NCBI RefSeq assembly: GCF_900113665.1 | Contig: NZ_FOQD01000010.1 | Span: 1-64,000, forward strand | Direction of reading: 5' to 3' | DNA length: 64,000 nt | Origin: Planctomicrobium piriforme | Lineage (GTDB): Bacteria > Planctomycetota > Planctomycetia > Planctomycetales > Planctomycetaceae | Part shown: piece by piece, positions 1 to 12,041 of the stretch | How positions within the stretch are numbered: the stretch's first letter is position 1 | Layout: each line of letters starts with the position of its first letter | Position numbers and translations under genes: made by a program | The notes under the pieces: generated by a model | Told to the model about the DNA's origin: nothing | Seen by the model: the letters and a program-made list of their open reading frames with translations, nothing else | Database searches by the model: none

Positions 1-206
1 CCTCGTCGCCAAAACAATCAATCTTCCACCGGCAACGACACACTCTCACCCAATACCATCACAGACCGCTACCATTGTGCCGAACGTCTGTGGACGGACG
101 TCCCCCGCTCGCCGGGCGCTGGATTGTGCTCTATAAATAGCGGTTTGCCCTGCAACGGGCGATCTCACTCTTCTGTTTGCCCTTCCAGCCGCGACCGAAC
201 TCTCTC

Positions 207-2996
<2,790 letters not shown>

Positions 2997-3097
2997 ATCG
3001 CCATTAGGGCAGTTACTTCTTCGGAGCGAGGGACTTCAATCCTGGCAGGCAAGTCTGGTCGCACCGGAGACACCCGGGTGATCCACCAGTCGACGAA

Positions 3098-3532
3098 TTA
3101 TTTTGCCGCCAGATCGAAATTGATCGGCCCCTGGTTGGCAGCGACTTCGGCCGAGAGCTGACTGTTGCTGTGGTATTTCTCTGGCAGAAACTCTTTGAAT
3201 TCGCTGACAATTCTGCCTTCCGGATCGAGGATCTCCCCGCCTGTGCGAATTTCTACTCGATGGGTCCCCGCTACCGCCCCTGGACGACCGTCGCTGTAAG
3301 TGACCGCGAACTGCCCGTTGTCATCCGTGCGCCCTGCGGCCATCTGCCCTTTCCCCAGGGGAATGAAGACGATGTTCGCTTTAGGAAGTGGTTTTCCCTT
3401 GAACGTGACGGTGCCCGTCACTGGATAAAGCGAGGGGCCTTCCGGCTTTGACCGACCACAGCCGGAAAGCGTGGCGATCAAAAGCAGGACCAGCAATCGA
3501 AAAGTCAGCAGTGTTCCCAACGGCGCTTTCAT
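3098..3532 (-). CDS. Small lipoprotein with carboxypeptidase-regulatory-like fold
   Basis: Predicted 144-residue lipoprotein. The start at 3532 (MKAPLGTLLTFRLLVLLL) gives a compact signal peptide ending in a lipobox LSGC; a longer frame to 3571 only adds a polar leader. The mature part opens with YPVTGTVTFKGKPLPKANIV, the beta-sandwich pattern common in planctomycete lipoproteins, and contains GRTDDNGQF. Function is unknown; cell-envelope attachment is inferred. It lies 118 nt downstream of the DUF1559 gene on the same strand, a pairing seen again at 43694-46678, so the two may be co-transcribed. Confidence 0.8.
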   Translation of the reverse strand: MKAPLGTLLTFRLLVLLLIATLSGCGRSKPEGPSLYPVTGTVTFKGKPLPKANIVFIPLGKGQMAAGRTDDNGQFAVTYSDGRPGAVAGTHRVEIRTGGEILDPEGRIVSEFKEFLPEKYHSNSQLSAEVAANQGPINFDLAAK

Positions 3533-3650
3533 TATCAGCTCACTCCCGCCATCGACTCGAGCACATTTCATGAAAGTGTGGCGGCGTTAGGATTCAGTCT
3601 TTCATGAAGGATCTGCGTCCATACGCCGCCAAACGACCCGGGAATCGGGG

Positions 3651-4697
3651 CTAGAACTCGCCCAGAATATTGCCATCTCGCGTGGAAATGAGATTCCTGA
3701 ACAAATTGATGTCGAGCGAGTCGCCCAGGAATCGAACTGCCCCATCCCCAATGACAAAGTGGGCGCCGCCCACATGCGTCGAGGAGAAGGCGCGAGCTGC
3801 GGTACTTTCTGCAAAGGCGACCGCCACTGTGCTGGGACCGTTAATCGACGCGATGCCGGTTCCCAACACGTCGCGAATCCCGAGCGAACTTTGTTGCCGG
3901 GTTCCGCGGGTGCAGATGGCGCATCCCGACAGCGTGTTCAGCGATCCGGTATAAACGGCCGCAGTTCCGGTGTCCGTCCCCTTGATTCCGTTACGCAGCA
4001 CTTCGCAGCGCTCTCCCACGGCGATCGTATTTGAAGAACCGTCCAGCATGTCCGAGAACTTCGTGTTGCTGTTCATGTAGAACATGCCCAGCAGATTGAC
4101 ATTCGTGCCTGTCGCATTGCGAAAGATATCCGTTGCATGGCTGGCCGCCACATAGTTCGAGATGGCCGGCGATGGTGAAACCACTGCATTGGCCGGAGTC
4201 CGGAATTGGAACGTCGTTCGACCGGTGTTCACATCGGACGGGCAGCGAAAGGCCTGCATCGGCCGCGCCATGAGGGCCAGCGTGGTGGCATTCGCCATGG
4301 CAAACGAACAGCCGTCTGGCCCCACATTCATGCTGTTGTAGAGTGCCCCCTGATCGATCATCGGCAGAATGAAGGCCCCCCACGACCAGTTTCCCTGCGA
4401 CTGGACGGGATCCGTTGCATCGTTCGCTGTTTGATTTCCATATTGAGCCACAAAGCCTGGGGGAAACAAATTATAGGCATCATGATAGTTATGCAGTGCG
4501 AGCCCAATCTGTTTGAGATTGTTCTTACATTGGCTGCGGCGTGCCGCTTCCCGGGCCTGTTGCACCGCCGGCAGCAGCAACGCGATCAGAATGGCGATGA
4601 TGGCAATCACCACCAGCAGTTCGATCAGTGTGAAACCAGTTGATCGCGGACCGCGGTGTGTGTTGCGAGCAGCGTGCTGCGGTAAAATAGAACTCAT
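3651..4697 (-). CDS. DUF1559 prepilin-like protein
   Basis: Protein of 348 residues with a type IV pilin/pseudopilin N-terminus: a short basic leader, GFTLIELLVVIAIIAILIAL (glutamate 5 residues after the processing site), then QQAREAARRSQCKNNLKQIG and HNYHDAYNLFPPG, which define the planctomycete DUF1559 family. The C-terminus has the family ending with GDGAVRFLGDSLDINLF and NILGEF. Such proteins are probably cleaved by a prepilin peptidase and anchored in the cytoplasmic membrane; their role is not established. It is transcribed divergently from the XylR-like regulator. Confidence 0.93.
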   Translation of the reverse strand: MSSILPQHAARNTHRGPRSTGFTLIELLVVIAIIAILIALLLPAVQQAREAARRSQCKNNLKQIGLALHNYHDAYNLFPPGFVAQYGNQTANDATDPVQSQGNWSWGAFILPMIDQGALYNSMNVGPDGCSFAMANATTLALMARPMQAFRCPSDVNTGRTTFQFRTPANAVVSPSPAISNYVAASHATDIFRNATGTNVNLLGMFYMNSNTKFSDMLDGSSNTIAVGERCEVLRNGIKGTDTGTAAVYTGSLNTLSGCAICTRGTRQQSSLGIRDVLGTGIASINGPSTVAVAFAESTAARAFSSTHVGGAHFVIGDGAVRFLGDSLDINLFRNLISTRDGNILGEF

Positions 4698-5094
4698 TTC
4701 TCAGCCCTTTTGAATGAAGGAAATTGAACAAGTCCAGAGGACTGCCAAACGCGGCTGTCGAGTGACTTCCGGTTGAAAAACAGGCTTTCGGACGCTCGCC
4801 GAAAAGTGCTGATGACCACACAACCTGAATGTGGGAACTGGCGGCAAATTGAGATTTGCGCTCAGGGAACGCGCGAGAGTCATCTCAATTCACAGATTTT
4901 CAGATGCAGCCGCATCTCCTTTTGGGGAAATGAGCTACAGCGATTTCATGTTTCACGTCAGATGACGTTTCAAGGCATACTGATGCAAGAGACTCGTGAT
5001 GTCATTGCAAAAATGCGTAAAATGATTTCAATTTTGCGTCGCCCTGCCTAGCTCGTCGGGATATCTCCTTTTGGCCCTATCGGGGCGTCTCCTT
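4698..5094. other. Divergent intergenic region without a supported gene
   Basis: About 400 bp between the DUF1559 gene (minus strand) and the XylR-like gene (plus strand). Short open frames here show no recognisable domain or ribosome-binding site. It is AT-richer than its surroundings near 4980-5040 and should hold promoters for both genes. Confidence 0.6.
5007..5037. promoter_or_regulatory. Possible operator: inverted GCAAAA/TTTTGC
   Basis: GCAAAA at 5007-5012 and TTTTGC at 5032-5037 form an inverted repeat inside an AT-rich block about 60 bp before the XylR-like start. An autoregulatory operator is possible, but the arms are only 6 bp, so this is a weak inference. Confidence 0.2.
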
Positions 5095-6243
5095 ATGCGG
5101 CACGTCGCCTTACTCATTGAGACTTCGCGAACCTATGGACGCGAACTGCTCGCCGGCATTCGCCGGTATGCCAACGAGCATGGCCCATGGTCCATGTATC
5201 TCGAACTCCGCGGTCTCGACTCCAAGCCGCCCGCCTGGCTCAACCGCTGGCATGGAGACGGCATCCTCACCAGAACGGGCTCGCTCGAAATGGCCCAGGC
5301 ACTCGAACGTGCGGATGTGCCGACGGTGGAACTCAGAACGACCCGCTTTCACCATCGGTTCCCCTTCGTCGGCGTCGACAATCAGGCGCTCGGGCGGATG
5401 GTGGCCCGGCATCTCCTTGAACGCGGGTTTCGCTATTTCGCCGTCTACGACCTCGACAGTGAAGACTATTTCACCGAACGCGGCGAGACATTCGTGCAGG
5501 CGATTCGTGCCGCCGGTCACGACGTCCACATCTTCCGTTCTCCAGACCATCGCGAGCAGCCGCAGGAATGGGAGGCGCATCAGGATCAGCTCGTTGAATG
5601 GCTGAAGGCCTTGCCGAAACCAGTCGGCATCATGGCCTGCACCGATCAACTCGGTTATTGGCTTCTAGACGCCTGCGTGCGCGCCGAGATCGCCGTTCCG
5701 GAACAGGCGGCCGTCGTCGGCTGTGAGAATGACGAGACGCTCTGCACGATGGCCACGCCCCCGTTGTCGAGTGCCGCCTTCGACGCCCAGCGGATCGGCT
5801 ATGCCGCGGCCAAACTGCTCGATGGCCTGATGCAGGGAGAACCCGCCCCCACTGCTCCGCTGCTGATCCCCCCCCTTCAGGTCGTCACGCGACGATCCTC
5901 CGATGTCGTTGCCATCGACGATGTGGTCTTCTCTCAGGCGATTCGCCGCATGCGCGAATCCGCCAGTCAGGGGCTGTCCATCAAGGAAGTCCTGCAGAGC
6001 GTCCCCATCTCGCGCAGCACGCTCGAACGCAAAACCAGATCGCTCCTGGGCAGGTCGCCCCGCGAAGAGATTTTTCGCATCCGTCTGGAGATCGCGCGGC
6101 AACTGCTACAGGAGACCGAGATGTCCCTCGAGCAGATCGCCCAGCGCTGCGGCTTCCGCACGGCTCAATACTTCTGCACCGCGTTTCTCAAGTCACAAGG
6201 CATGACGCCAGGAGCCTTCCGCAAACAATCCCGCGGGGCGTGA
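5095..6243 (+). CDS. XylR-type AraC-family transcriptional regulator
   Basis: Regulator of 382 residues with two parts. Residues 1 to about 270 resemble the LacI/periplasmic-binding fold used by xylose regulators to sense sugars (MRHVALLIETSRTYGRELLA at the start, then VGVDNQALGRMVARHLLERG). About residues 285-380 form an AraC-type double helix-turn-helix (ISRSTLERKTRSLLGRSP, IAQRCGFRTAQYFCTAF, GMTPGAFRKQ). The ATG at 5095 is chosen because the family begins near the first beta strand; a TTG at 5071 is an in-frame alternative. The ligand is unknown; no sugar catabolic gene is adjacent, so the target may be the divergent DUF1559 gene or distant loci. Confidence 0.88.
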   Translation: MRHVALLIETSRTYGRELLAGIRRYANEHGPWSMYLELRGLDSKPPAWLNRWHGDGILTRTGSLEMAQALERADVPTVELRTTRFHHRFPFVGVDNQALGRMVARHLLERGFRYFAVYDLDSEDYFTERGETFVQAIRAAGHDVHIFRSPDHREQPQEWEAHQDQLVEWLKALPKPVGIMACTDQLGYWLLDACVRAEIAVPEQAAVVGCENDETLCTMATPPLSSAAFDAQRIGYAAAKLLDGLMQGEPAPTAPLLIPPLQVVTRRSSDVVAIDDVVFSQAIRRMRESASQGLSIKEVLQSVPISRSTLERKTRSLLGRSPREEIFRIRLEIARQLLQETEMSLEQIAQRCGFRTAQYFCTAFLKSQGMTPGAFRKQSRGA

Positions 6244-6257
6244 AAAGAAGAGAAGAG

Positions 6258-6367
6258 ACCACGAAAGAACTCAAAACCCTGTTCATCGGCTTACTGAACA
6301 GCAAACGAGCCGAGAAGAAGAGGTGATTCAAAAATCTTTTTTTCGTGTCTTTCGTCTTTTTCGTGGT
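6258..6367. repeat. Palindromic intergenic element with ACCACGAAA ends
   Basis: ACCACGAAA at 6258-6266 is inverted as TTTCGTGGT at 6359-6367, enclosing an inner hairpin CTGTTCA/TGAACAG. The same end sequence bounds the long hairpin at 8336-8421, so this is a dispersed element rather than a single terminator. Confidence 0.55.
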
Positions 6368-6494
6368 CAACTTTTTCCCCATTCGCGATTTCGCGTGACT
6401 CCTTTTCCGGCCGACAGCAGGAAGCTGCCTGAGTAGCCGGGTGGGATGCCGCCGGGTACAGTAGATGTGTTACGCCACCGACATAGGGAGATGG

Positions 6495-8312
6495 ATGATG
6501 GTTCGTTCGTGCGCTGCGCTGCTCGCAGGTCTGATTCTGGCAACATTCACAGCGGCGGGCCTTCAGGCCGCCGAGGCCAAGCCGGCGACTCCGGTGGTCG
6601 CGGTCTTTGAACTGCATGGCCAGATCACTGACAAGCCCCCTGCCGAAGACCCCTTGCTCGGGAACATCGGTGCGGAGTCGCTGCAGTCGCTACTCACCCG
6701 ACTGAAGAAGGCCGGCAAAGACGAGGCCGTGGCCGCTGTCGTCGTGCTGCTGGATTCAGTCTCGCTCTCGACCGCGCAGGTGGAAGAACTTCGCCAGACG
6801 CTGCGTGAAGTCGGCGAAAAGAAACCGGTCTACGCCCATGCCGATTCGGTCACCACAAAAACTTATGCCCTGCTGACTGCCGCCAATCGGGTCAGTATGT
6901 CCCCCACCGGCGACGTCTGGGTCAACGGACTCGCGATGGAAGAACTGTACGTCCGCGGCCTGCTCGACATGCTGGGAGTGCAGCCGGAGTTTCTCACCTG
7001 CGGCAAATACAAAAGCGCCGCCGAGATGTTCATGCGGAAAGAATCGAGTCCCGAAGCGCTCGAGATGCACAACTGGCTGCTCGACAGTCTCTTTACGAGC
7101 GTCGTCGACATGATCGCCGTCAGCCGCAAGGTGGAACCGGCAGTCGTCAAGAAGTGGATCGATCAAGGGCTGTACTCGTCGGAAACCGCCAAAGAGGCAA
7201 ACCTCATCGACGCAGTCGAAAGCCGCGAAGAACTGCTGGCCTTCCTGAAGACGACGCATGGGGCCACTCTCAAACTCGACAAGTCGTTCGGTAAGAAGAA
7301 AGCTCCGGACATCGATCTCGAGAACCCGTTTGCGATGATGCAAATCTGGGCTCAGCTGCTCTCTGAATCACAGCCGACCAAGTCCACGAAGAACGCCATT
7401 GCCGTGGTCCATATCGACGGCCCGATCATGCTGGGTAAGGCGGAAAGCTCACTACTGGGATCATCAGACGGGGCTTACAGCGAATCGATTCGCAAGGCGC
7501 TCGACAAAGTGGCCGATGAACCCCGGATTCGCGCCGTCGTGCTTCGCGTCGACTCGCCTGGCGGATCTGCCACGGCCAGTGAAATCATGCTGAAGGCCGT
7601 TCGCAACGTACAGACGCAGAAGCCGGTCATCGTCTCGATGGGCGGGGTTGCCGCCAGCGGCGGTTACTACGTTTCCTGCCGCGGTAGCCGGATCTTCGCT
7701 GATGCGACCACCATCACCGGTTCGATTGGCGTCGTCGCCGGCAAGCTGGCAACTGACGCCATGTGGACAAGAATCGGCGTCAACTTCGATCAGCTCGAAC
7801 GGGGAAAAAGGGCTGGCATCATGACGTCCGACAAACCCTGGACCGCCGATGAAAAGCAGGAATTGCAGAAGTGGATGGACAGCGTCTACGGCGTCTTCAA
7901 GCAGCATGTTGTGGATGGCCGCGGGGACAAACTGAAGAAGCCCATTGAAGACATGGCCGGCGGCCGAGTCTTCACCGGCAAACAGGCACTCGAACTCGGT
8001 CTGGTGGATGAAATCGGCTCGCTGAACGACGCCATCGCCTACACCGCGAAACAGGTGAACCTCGAAGACTACGAGATCCGCACCTTCCCCGAGCAGAAGA
8101 ACTTCATCGAACAACTGCTCGCCGACCTGGGCGACCAGAAAAAGGACGACAAACGCCTGTCGACCGGCCTATGGTCAGCCATCGCCCCGGCCCTGCAGAC
8201 GCTCGATCCTGAGCGCGCCGCGATGATCCGCCAGGCCCTGCTCCAACTCGACTGCCTGCAAAGCGAACGCGTCATGCTGACATCCCCGGTCCTCCGCCTG
8301 CTGGATCGCTGA
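6495..8312 (+). CDS. sppA: Signal peptide peptidase SppA (two-domain type)
   Basis: Membrane-anchored serine protease of 605 residues that degrades cleaved signal peptides. The N-terminus is a signal or anchor segment (MVRSCAALLAGLILATFTAA). Two ClpP-like domains follow, as in the long enterobacterial SppA. The Ser/Lys dyad is visible: the lysine lies in GKYKSAAEMF (about residue 173) and the serine in GVAASGGYYVSC (about residue 388). IDGPI and SIGVVAG are further family motifs. GGGAG at 6486-6490 favours the double ATG at 6495/6498 over an upstream ATG at 6465. Confidence 0.94.
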   Translation: MMVRSCAALLAGLILATFTAAGLQAAEAKPATPVVAVFELHGQITDKPPAEDPLLGNIGAESLQSLLTRLKKAGKDEAVAAVVVLLDSVSLSTAQVEELRQTLREVGEKKPVYAHADSVTTKTYALLTAANRVSMSPTGDVWVNGLAMEELYVRGLLDMLGVQPEFLTCGKYKSAAEMFMRKESSPEALEMHNWLLDSLFTSVVDMIAVSRKVEPAVVKKWIDQGLYSSETAKEANLIDAVESREELLAFLKTTHGATLKLDKSFGKKKAPDIDLENPFAMMQIWAQLLSESQPTKSTKNAIAVVHIDGPIMLGKAESSLLGSSDGAYSESIRKALDKVADEPRIRAVVLRVDSPGGSATASEIMLKAVRNVQTQKPVIVSMGGVAASGGYYVSCRGSRIFADATTITGSIGVVAGKLATDAMWTRIGVNFDQLERGKRAGIMTSDKPWTADEKQELQKWMDSVYGVFKQHVVDGRGDKLKKPIEDMAGGRVFTGKQALELGLVDEIGSLNDAIAYTAKQVNLEDYEIRTFPEQKNFIEQLLADLGDQKKDDKRLSTGLWSAIAPALQTLDPERAAMIRQALLQLDCLQSERVMLTSPVLRLLDR

Positions 8313-8335
8313 TCAGAAGATCGACCAAGAAAAGA

Positions 8336-8421
8336 ACCACGAAAAAAGCGAAACAAACGAAAAAAGGAATGCAGGTCATTTTGATCTGCATTCCTTTCGT
8401 CTTTTTCGCTTATTTCGTGGT
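8336..8421. terminator. Long hairpin between convergent genes
   Basis: Arms of about 36-39 nt (8336-8374 and 8386-8421) pair almost completely, from ACCACGAAA at one end to CTTTTTCGC/ATTTCGTGGT at the other, with GGAATGCAG/CTGCATTCC at the tip. It sits between convergent sppA and the GTPase gene and could act as a bidirectional terminator, but its ends match a dispersed repeat. Confidence 0.6.
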
Positions 8422-8479
8422 GACTACTTTTCTCTTCCGTGTTTTCAGTGCCTTCCGTGGTTCTGCCTTTCTCCTCATT

Positions 8480-9670
8480 TCAAACAGGCTTCGCATCACC
8501 GCTTCTGGTGGCTTTCCACAGTTCTGATGCCCGTTGCAATTGTTGCTTGAAGACGGTTCGAATTTCGGATTCGGTCGGGACGTGGCCGTTGCGGATTTCG
8601 GTGAAGTACCAGTTCCAGACCATCCCCCCGGCAAAGGTATAAGCAAACGCGGCAGCTGCGTTCACCGCCATGCCGACCCAGGGGATGAATTTCAGGCTCT
8701 CGCGAACAGCCAGTTGAATCGCCACCCGGCCGCCAAGATGGCCTGTCACCTTGGCGATCGTTGCCGCGTCCAGCCGCTGGCGGTGAATTCTGGCGAGCTT
8801 GTACGCCAGGTGCGTCTGCAACCCCATCACCACCGGAATGTCGACCCACGGCAAGGGAATCGCCGCGGCCGTCGCGGCGAGCGTGCTGGTGCCGAGGATC
8901 ACCGGCAGCGCCTTCTTCCAGGTGTAGTCCTTCAGCGGCGCGACAACTTCGTCCAGTTGCAGCAGCGTCTGGCGATAGGCCCCCGGCAGCGCTTCGATGA
9001 TCGCATTCTTCAATCGCGGGCCGCCGAACGTCGGATCGTTGAAACCCTCGTCCGGCGGCGTGAGGTCGAGGGGAACCGCCCGATCGACCAGTCCGTGGAA
9101 ACGTTCGTACTGCTTCTCGATGGAGCGCCGCAGGTTCTCGTCGATGCCTGTCGGCAGCGGAAACGGCGACTCGTCAAACGGATCGACATGCGGGTGCTGT
9201 GCCCCAGGGTAGGCGTCGTGAAGGGCCGTTAGTGCCAGGATGACCGGTCGATGGGGGGAATCGCGGCGAATCGTCTTCAGCGCATTCAGCACTTCGTCGA
9301 GAGCATGGTCCATCGCGCGAACCACGATAATCATCAATTGCGTATCGCGGCCAAAGGCCCGCAATTCCTCGGCCGGGTTGTAATCCACTTCACCCAGCCC
9401 GCGGGTGTCGAGAAAGCTGAGCACCGGTTCGTTCTCGTTCGGAAAATCGTAGCGGGCGGAAAACCGAGTCTGCGGGCGATACCCGGTCCCCACTTCAATC
9501 GCTTCGACGCCGGTGAGGTAGCGGATAATCGACGATTTGCCGCTGCCGGTCTTGCCGAATAGCCATAACACGGGCACCGGCGCACGGAGAGCCAGGTCGC
9601 GGGCCGCTTGCAGAAATTCCGCTTCCGACTGTTGTCGTGACGGAAAGAGTTTTTTGAACGGATTCCACAT
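8480..9670 (-). CDS. P-loop GTPase with C-terminal membrane-associated (DUF697-like) region
   Basis: Protein of 396 residues. The Walker A motif GKTGSGKS is at 39-46 and the G3 motif DTRG at 88-91. The G4 position reads TALHD (148-152) in place of canonical NKxD, so guanine specificity is not certain. The C-terminal half has hydrophobic segments (VILGTSTLAATAAAIPLPWV and FIPWVGMAVNAAAAFAYTFA) resembling YcjF/DUF697 proteins, suggesting a membrane-associated stress or cell-envelope GTPase. The start at 9670 (MWNPFKKLF) is chosen because the 66 residues upstream are low-complexity and domain-free. Substrate and partners are unknown. Confidence 0.82.
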   Translation of the reverse strand: MWNPFKKLFPSRQQSEAEFLQAARDLALRAPVPVLWLFGKTGSGKSSIIRYLTGVEAIEVGTGYRPQTRFSARYDFPNENEPVLSFLDTRGLGEVDYNPAEELRAFGRDTQLMIIVVRAMDHALDEVLNALKTIRRDSPHRPVILALTALHDAYPGAQHPHVDPFDESPFPLPTGIDENLRRSIEKQYERFHGLVDRAVPLDLTPPDEGFNDPTFGGPRLKNAIIEALPGAYRQTLLQLDEVVAPLKDYTWKKALPVILGTSTLAATAAAIPLPWVDIPVVMGLQTHLAYKLARIHRQRLDAATIAKVTGHLGGRVAIQLAVRESLKFIPWVGMAVNAAAAFAYTFAGGMVWNWYFTEIRNGHVPTESEIRTVFKQQLQRASELWKATRSGDAKPV

Positions 9671-10045
9671 GGAAGATGATCGCAGGCGGCAGGCGGACGG
9701 AATTCTTTGAAACGAGTTTTTAGTGGGCAGTGGGTTGTGGGCAGGCAAAAGGTTGCCACTGGCGACTGAATTCTCTTCCCTGAAGCATATCAAAACTCGC
9801 ACACTGTGCCGGAGGGAGGACAGCAGGGAATTCGATTTCGCCGAGGGTGGGAGCTGAATGAAGGGCAATCAGGATTGAAAATCGTTCATCGGCGCTGGTG
9901 CAAATGGCCTGACAAAATCGGATCGAACGAGGAACTGAAAGGTCATTCTCCCGCAAATTTCACGGTTGAAACTGCGTTTGCCGTTGCCAGGAATCACAGA
10001 TACAGTCACCCTGCAATGGGAGCAGTCGAAACAGGAGGTTGAGTC
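9671..10045. other. Divergent intergenic region
   Basis: 375 bp between the minus-strand GTPase gene and the plus-strand decarboxylase gene. Apart from the ribosome-binding site AGGAGG at 10033-10038 I see no gene, repeat or convincing promoter. Confidence 0.6.
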
Positions 10046-11761
10046 ATGCAGCGCAAGACGGTCAAACGGAAGCAGACCCCGGTTCCCCCAGTTCGCATCG
10101 GCGTCTCGCCGGCGTCCGCCAACGGACGGGTGAAACACAAAGAGACCATCGGCCGATACCTGATTCAGCGACTCCAGGATTACGGCCTGCGGGACATTTT
10201 CGGCATCCCCGGCGATTTCGTGCTGCAGTTCTACGGCATGCTCGAAGAAAGCCCGATTCGCGTCATCGGCTGCACCCGTGAAGATTCTGCCGGCTACGCC
10301 GCCGACGCCTATGCCCGCGTGCATGGCCTGGGTGCGGTCTGCGTGACGTACTGCGTCGGCGGACTGAGCCTGTGCAATTCGATCGCCGGCGCCTTCGCCG
10401 AAAAATCACCCGTGATCGTCATCAGCGGCGCGCCCGGAATTCACGAACGCCGCAACGATCCCCTGCTCCATCACAAAGTCCGCGACTTCAACACGCAGCG
10501 TGAAATTTTCGAGAAGATCACCGTCGCCAGTGCGAGTCTCGATGACCCGTTGACGGCCTTTCGCGAAATCGACCGCTGTCTCGAAGCGGCCGTGCGTTTC
10601 AAACGGCCCGTCTATCTCGAAATGCCGCGAGACCGGGTGCAGGCGGAAGCTCTCGGGCCTCATCAGCCGCTCTCGCTCACCCTGCAAAGCAACGAACAAG
10701 CTCTTGATGCGGCGCTGAAAGAAGCCCGCGAGCGAATTGCCAATGCAAAGAGCCCGGTGATTATCGCCGGCGTCGAAATTCACCGCTTCGGCCTGCAATC
10801 AGAAGTGATCGCGCTGGCCGAGAAGAACCAGATGCCAATGTGTGCGACGCTGCTGGGGAAGTCAGTCGTCAGCGAACGTCATCCGCTCTACATGGGCGTT
10901 TATGAAGGGGCGATGGGACGGCAACAGGTGACCGAGTTTGTCGAATCCAGCGACTGCGTGATGCTGCTGGGCACCTTCATGACGGACATCAACCTCGGGA
11001 TTTACACCGCCAAGCTCGACCCCAGCCGCTGCATCTATGTGACGAGCGAACAGCTTCGCATCGGGCATCACCACTTCCACGACGTCCTGCTGCGTGACTT
11101 TGTGACGGGTCTGGGGAAAGAAAAGGTCCGCAAATCGAAAACCCCCTTCCCCGCCCATGTGCCGCGAACACACGGGAAGCACGCTCAAAAAGACAAAGTC
11201 ACCATCCGCAGCATGTTCGATTACTTCGATCACATTCTGCAGGAGCAGATGGTCGTCGTGGCGGACGTGGGGGATTCGCTGTTTGCGGCATCGGACCTCA
11301 CCATTCACAAACACACCGAGTTCCTCAGCCCGGCCTACTACACATCGATGGGCTTCGCCCTGCCCGCCGCACTCGGAGTTCAGGTTGCCAACCGCGATCT
11401 GCGGCCCCTGGTGTTGGTGGGGGACGGCGCCTTTCAGATGACCGGCATGGAGCTATCCACAGTCGTCAGGCACGGCTTCAACCCGATCGTCGTGGTCCTC
11501 AACAATAAGGGCTACACGACCGAGCGGTTTCTGCAGGAAGGCCCGTTCAACGACATTCTCAACTGGAACTACCACCGCGTGCCTGACCTGCTCGGTGCCG
11601 GCTGGGGGTTCGAAGTGAGAACCTTCGGTGAACTCCAGCAGTCGATGCAGGCGGCACTGGCCCATAAAGATGCCTTCAGTATTCTGAACGTGCACCTGGA
11701 ACCCAACGACGTCAGCCCGGCACTCGAACGTCTCGCTGCGAAGATGTCGAAGCAGCTTTAA
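10046..11761 (+). CDS. Thiamine-diphosphate-dependent 2-oxoacid decarboxylase (pyruvate/indolepyruvate decarboxylase family)
   Basis: Cytosolic enzyme of 571 residues that should decarboxylate a 2-oxoacid to an aldehyde. The TPP-activating glutamate lies in TREDSAGYAADAYAR, and the paired active-site histidines of pyruvate decarboxylases are kept in LLHHKVRD. The diphosphate/Mg site is VGDGAFQMTGME with NNKGYTTERF, where the second Glu matches the catalytic Glu of PDC. A basic 30-residue N-terminal extension precedes the domain. AGGAGG at 10033-10038 sits 7 nt before the ATG. Whether the substrate is pyruvate, phenylpyruvate or indolepyruvate cannot be read from sequence alone. Confidence 0.9.
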   Translation: MQRKTVKRKQTPVPPVRIGVSPASANGRVKHKETIGRYLIQRLQDYGLRDIFGIPGDFVLQFYGMLEESPIRVIGCTREDSAGYAADAYARVHGLGAVCVTYCVGGLSLCNSIAGAFAEKSPVIVISGAPGIHERRNDPLLHHKVRDFNTQREIFEKITVASASLDDPLTAFREIDRCLEAAVRFKRPVYLEMPRDRVQAEALGPHQPLSLTLQSNEQALDAALKEARERIANAKSPVIIAGVEIHRFGLQSEVIALAEKNQMPMCATLLGKSVVSERHPLYMGVYEGAMGRQQVTEFVESSDCVMLLGTFMTDINLGIYTAKLDPSRCIYVTSEQLRIGHHHFHDVLLRDFVTGLGKEKVRKSKTPFPAHVPRTHGKHAQKDKVTIRSMFDYFDHILQEQMVVVADVGDSLFAASDLTIHKHTEFLSPAYYTSMGFALPAALGVQVANRDLRPLVLVGDGAFQMTGMELSTVVRHGFNPIVVVLNNKGYTTERFLQEGPFNDILNWNYHRVPDLLGAGWGFEVRTFGELQQSMQAALAHKDAFSILNVHLEPNDVSPALERLAAKMSKQL

Positions 11762-11768
11762 GAATGTA

Positions 11769-11791
11769 GCCCACTGACTCCGTCAGTGGGC
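11769..11791 (+). terminator. Perfect 10-bp hairpin after the decarboxylase gene
   Basis: GCCCACTGAC and GTCAGTGGGC pair perfectly around a 3-nt loop, 8 bp after the stop codon. There is no T run, so it may be a dispersed palindrome or an mRNA 3'-end stabiliser rather than a classical terminator. Confidence 0.45.
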
Positions 11792-11845
11792 ATTGAAAAT
11801 TCGTGGCTTCAATCCGACTGACGCAAGATTTGCCGGCGGCTCACG

Positions 11846-11950
11846 TCAAAAGAAGCGACGAATCCAGCCTGCCAATGTGAGAGTGACGACAGCGATAATT
11901 GGAATGATGGCTATCAACCAGACAATAAGGTGGTCGCGTCCTGTTCGCAT
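11846..11950 (-). CDS. Possible 34-residue single-pass membrane protein
   Basis: A 34-codon frame, read by hand, encodes a short polar start (MRTGRDH), one hydrophobic segment rich in Ile, Val, Leu and Ala, and a basic end WIRRFF. GGGAGAG lies 8 nt before the ATG, a good ribosome-binding site. The positive-outside pattern at the C-terminus would suit a small membrane protein with its C-terminus in the cytoplasm. No homologue is recognised, and a frame this short can arise by chance. Confidence 0.4.
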   Translation of the reverse strand: MRTGRDHLIVWLIAIIPIIAVVTLTLAGWIRRFF

Positions 11951-12041
11951 CTTGTCATCTCTCCCGACGTGTCAGTCTATCGCGTTCTGCTGGTGAAGTA
12001 TTTCGATTCCGGCGAATTTTCCCCACGAAAGGCCGCCAAAA

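Noticed and set aside
1..206. A promoter before polA (CTATAAATAG near 130)
   Set aside because: A TATAAA-like box is present, but no plausible -35 element at proper spacing was found, so it was not annotated.
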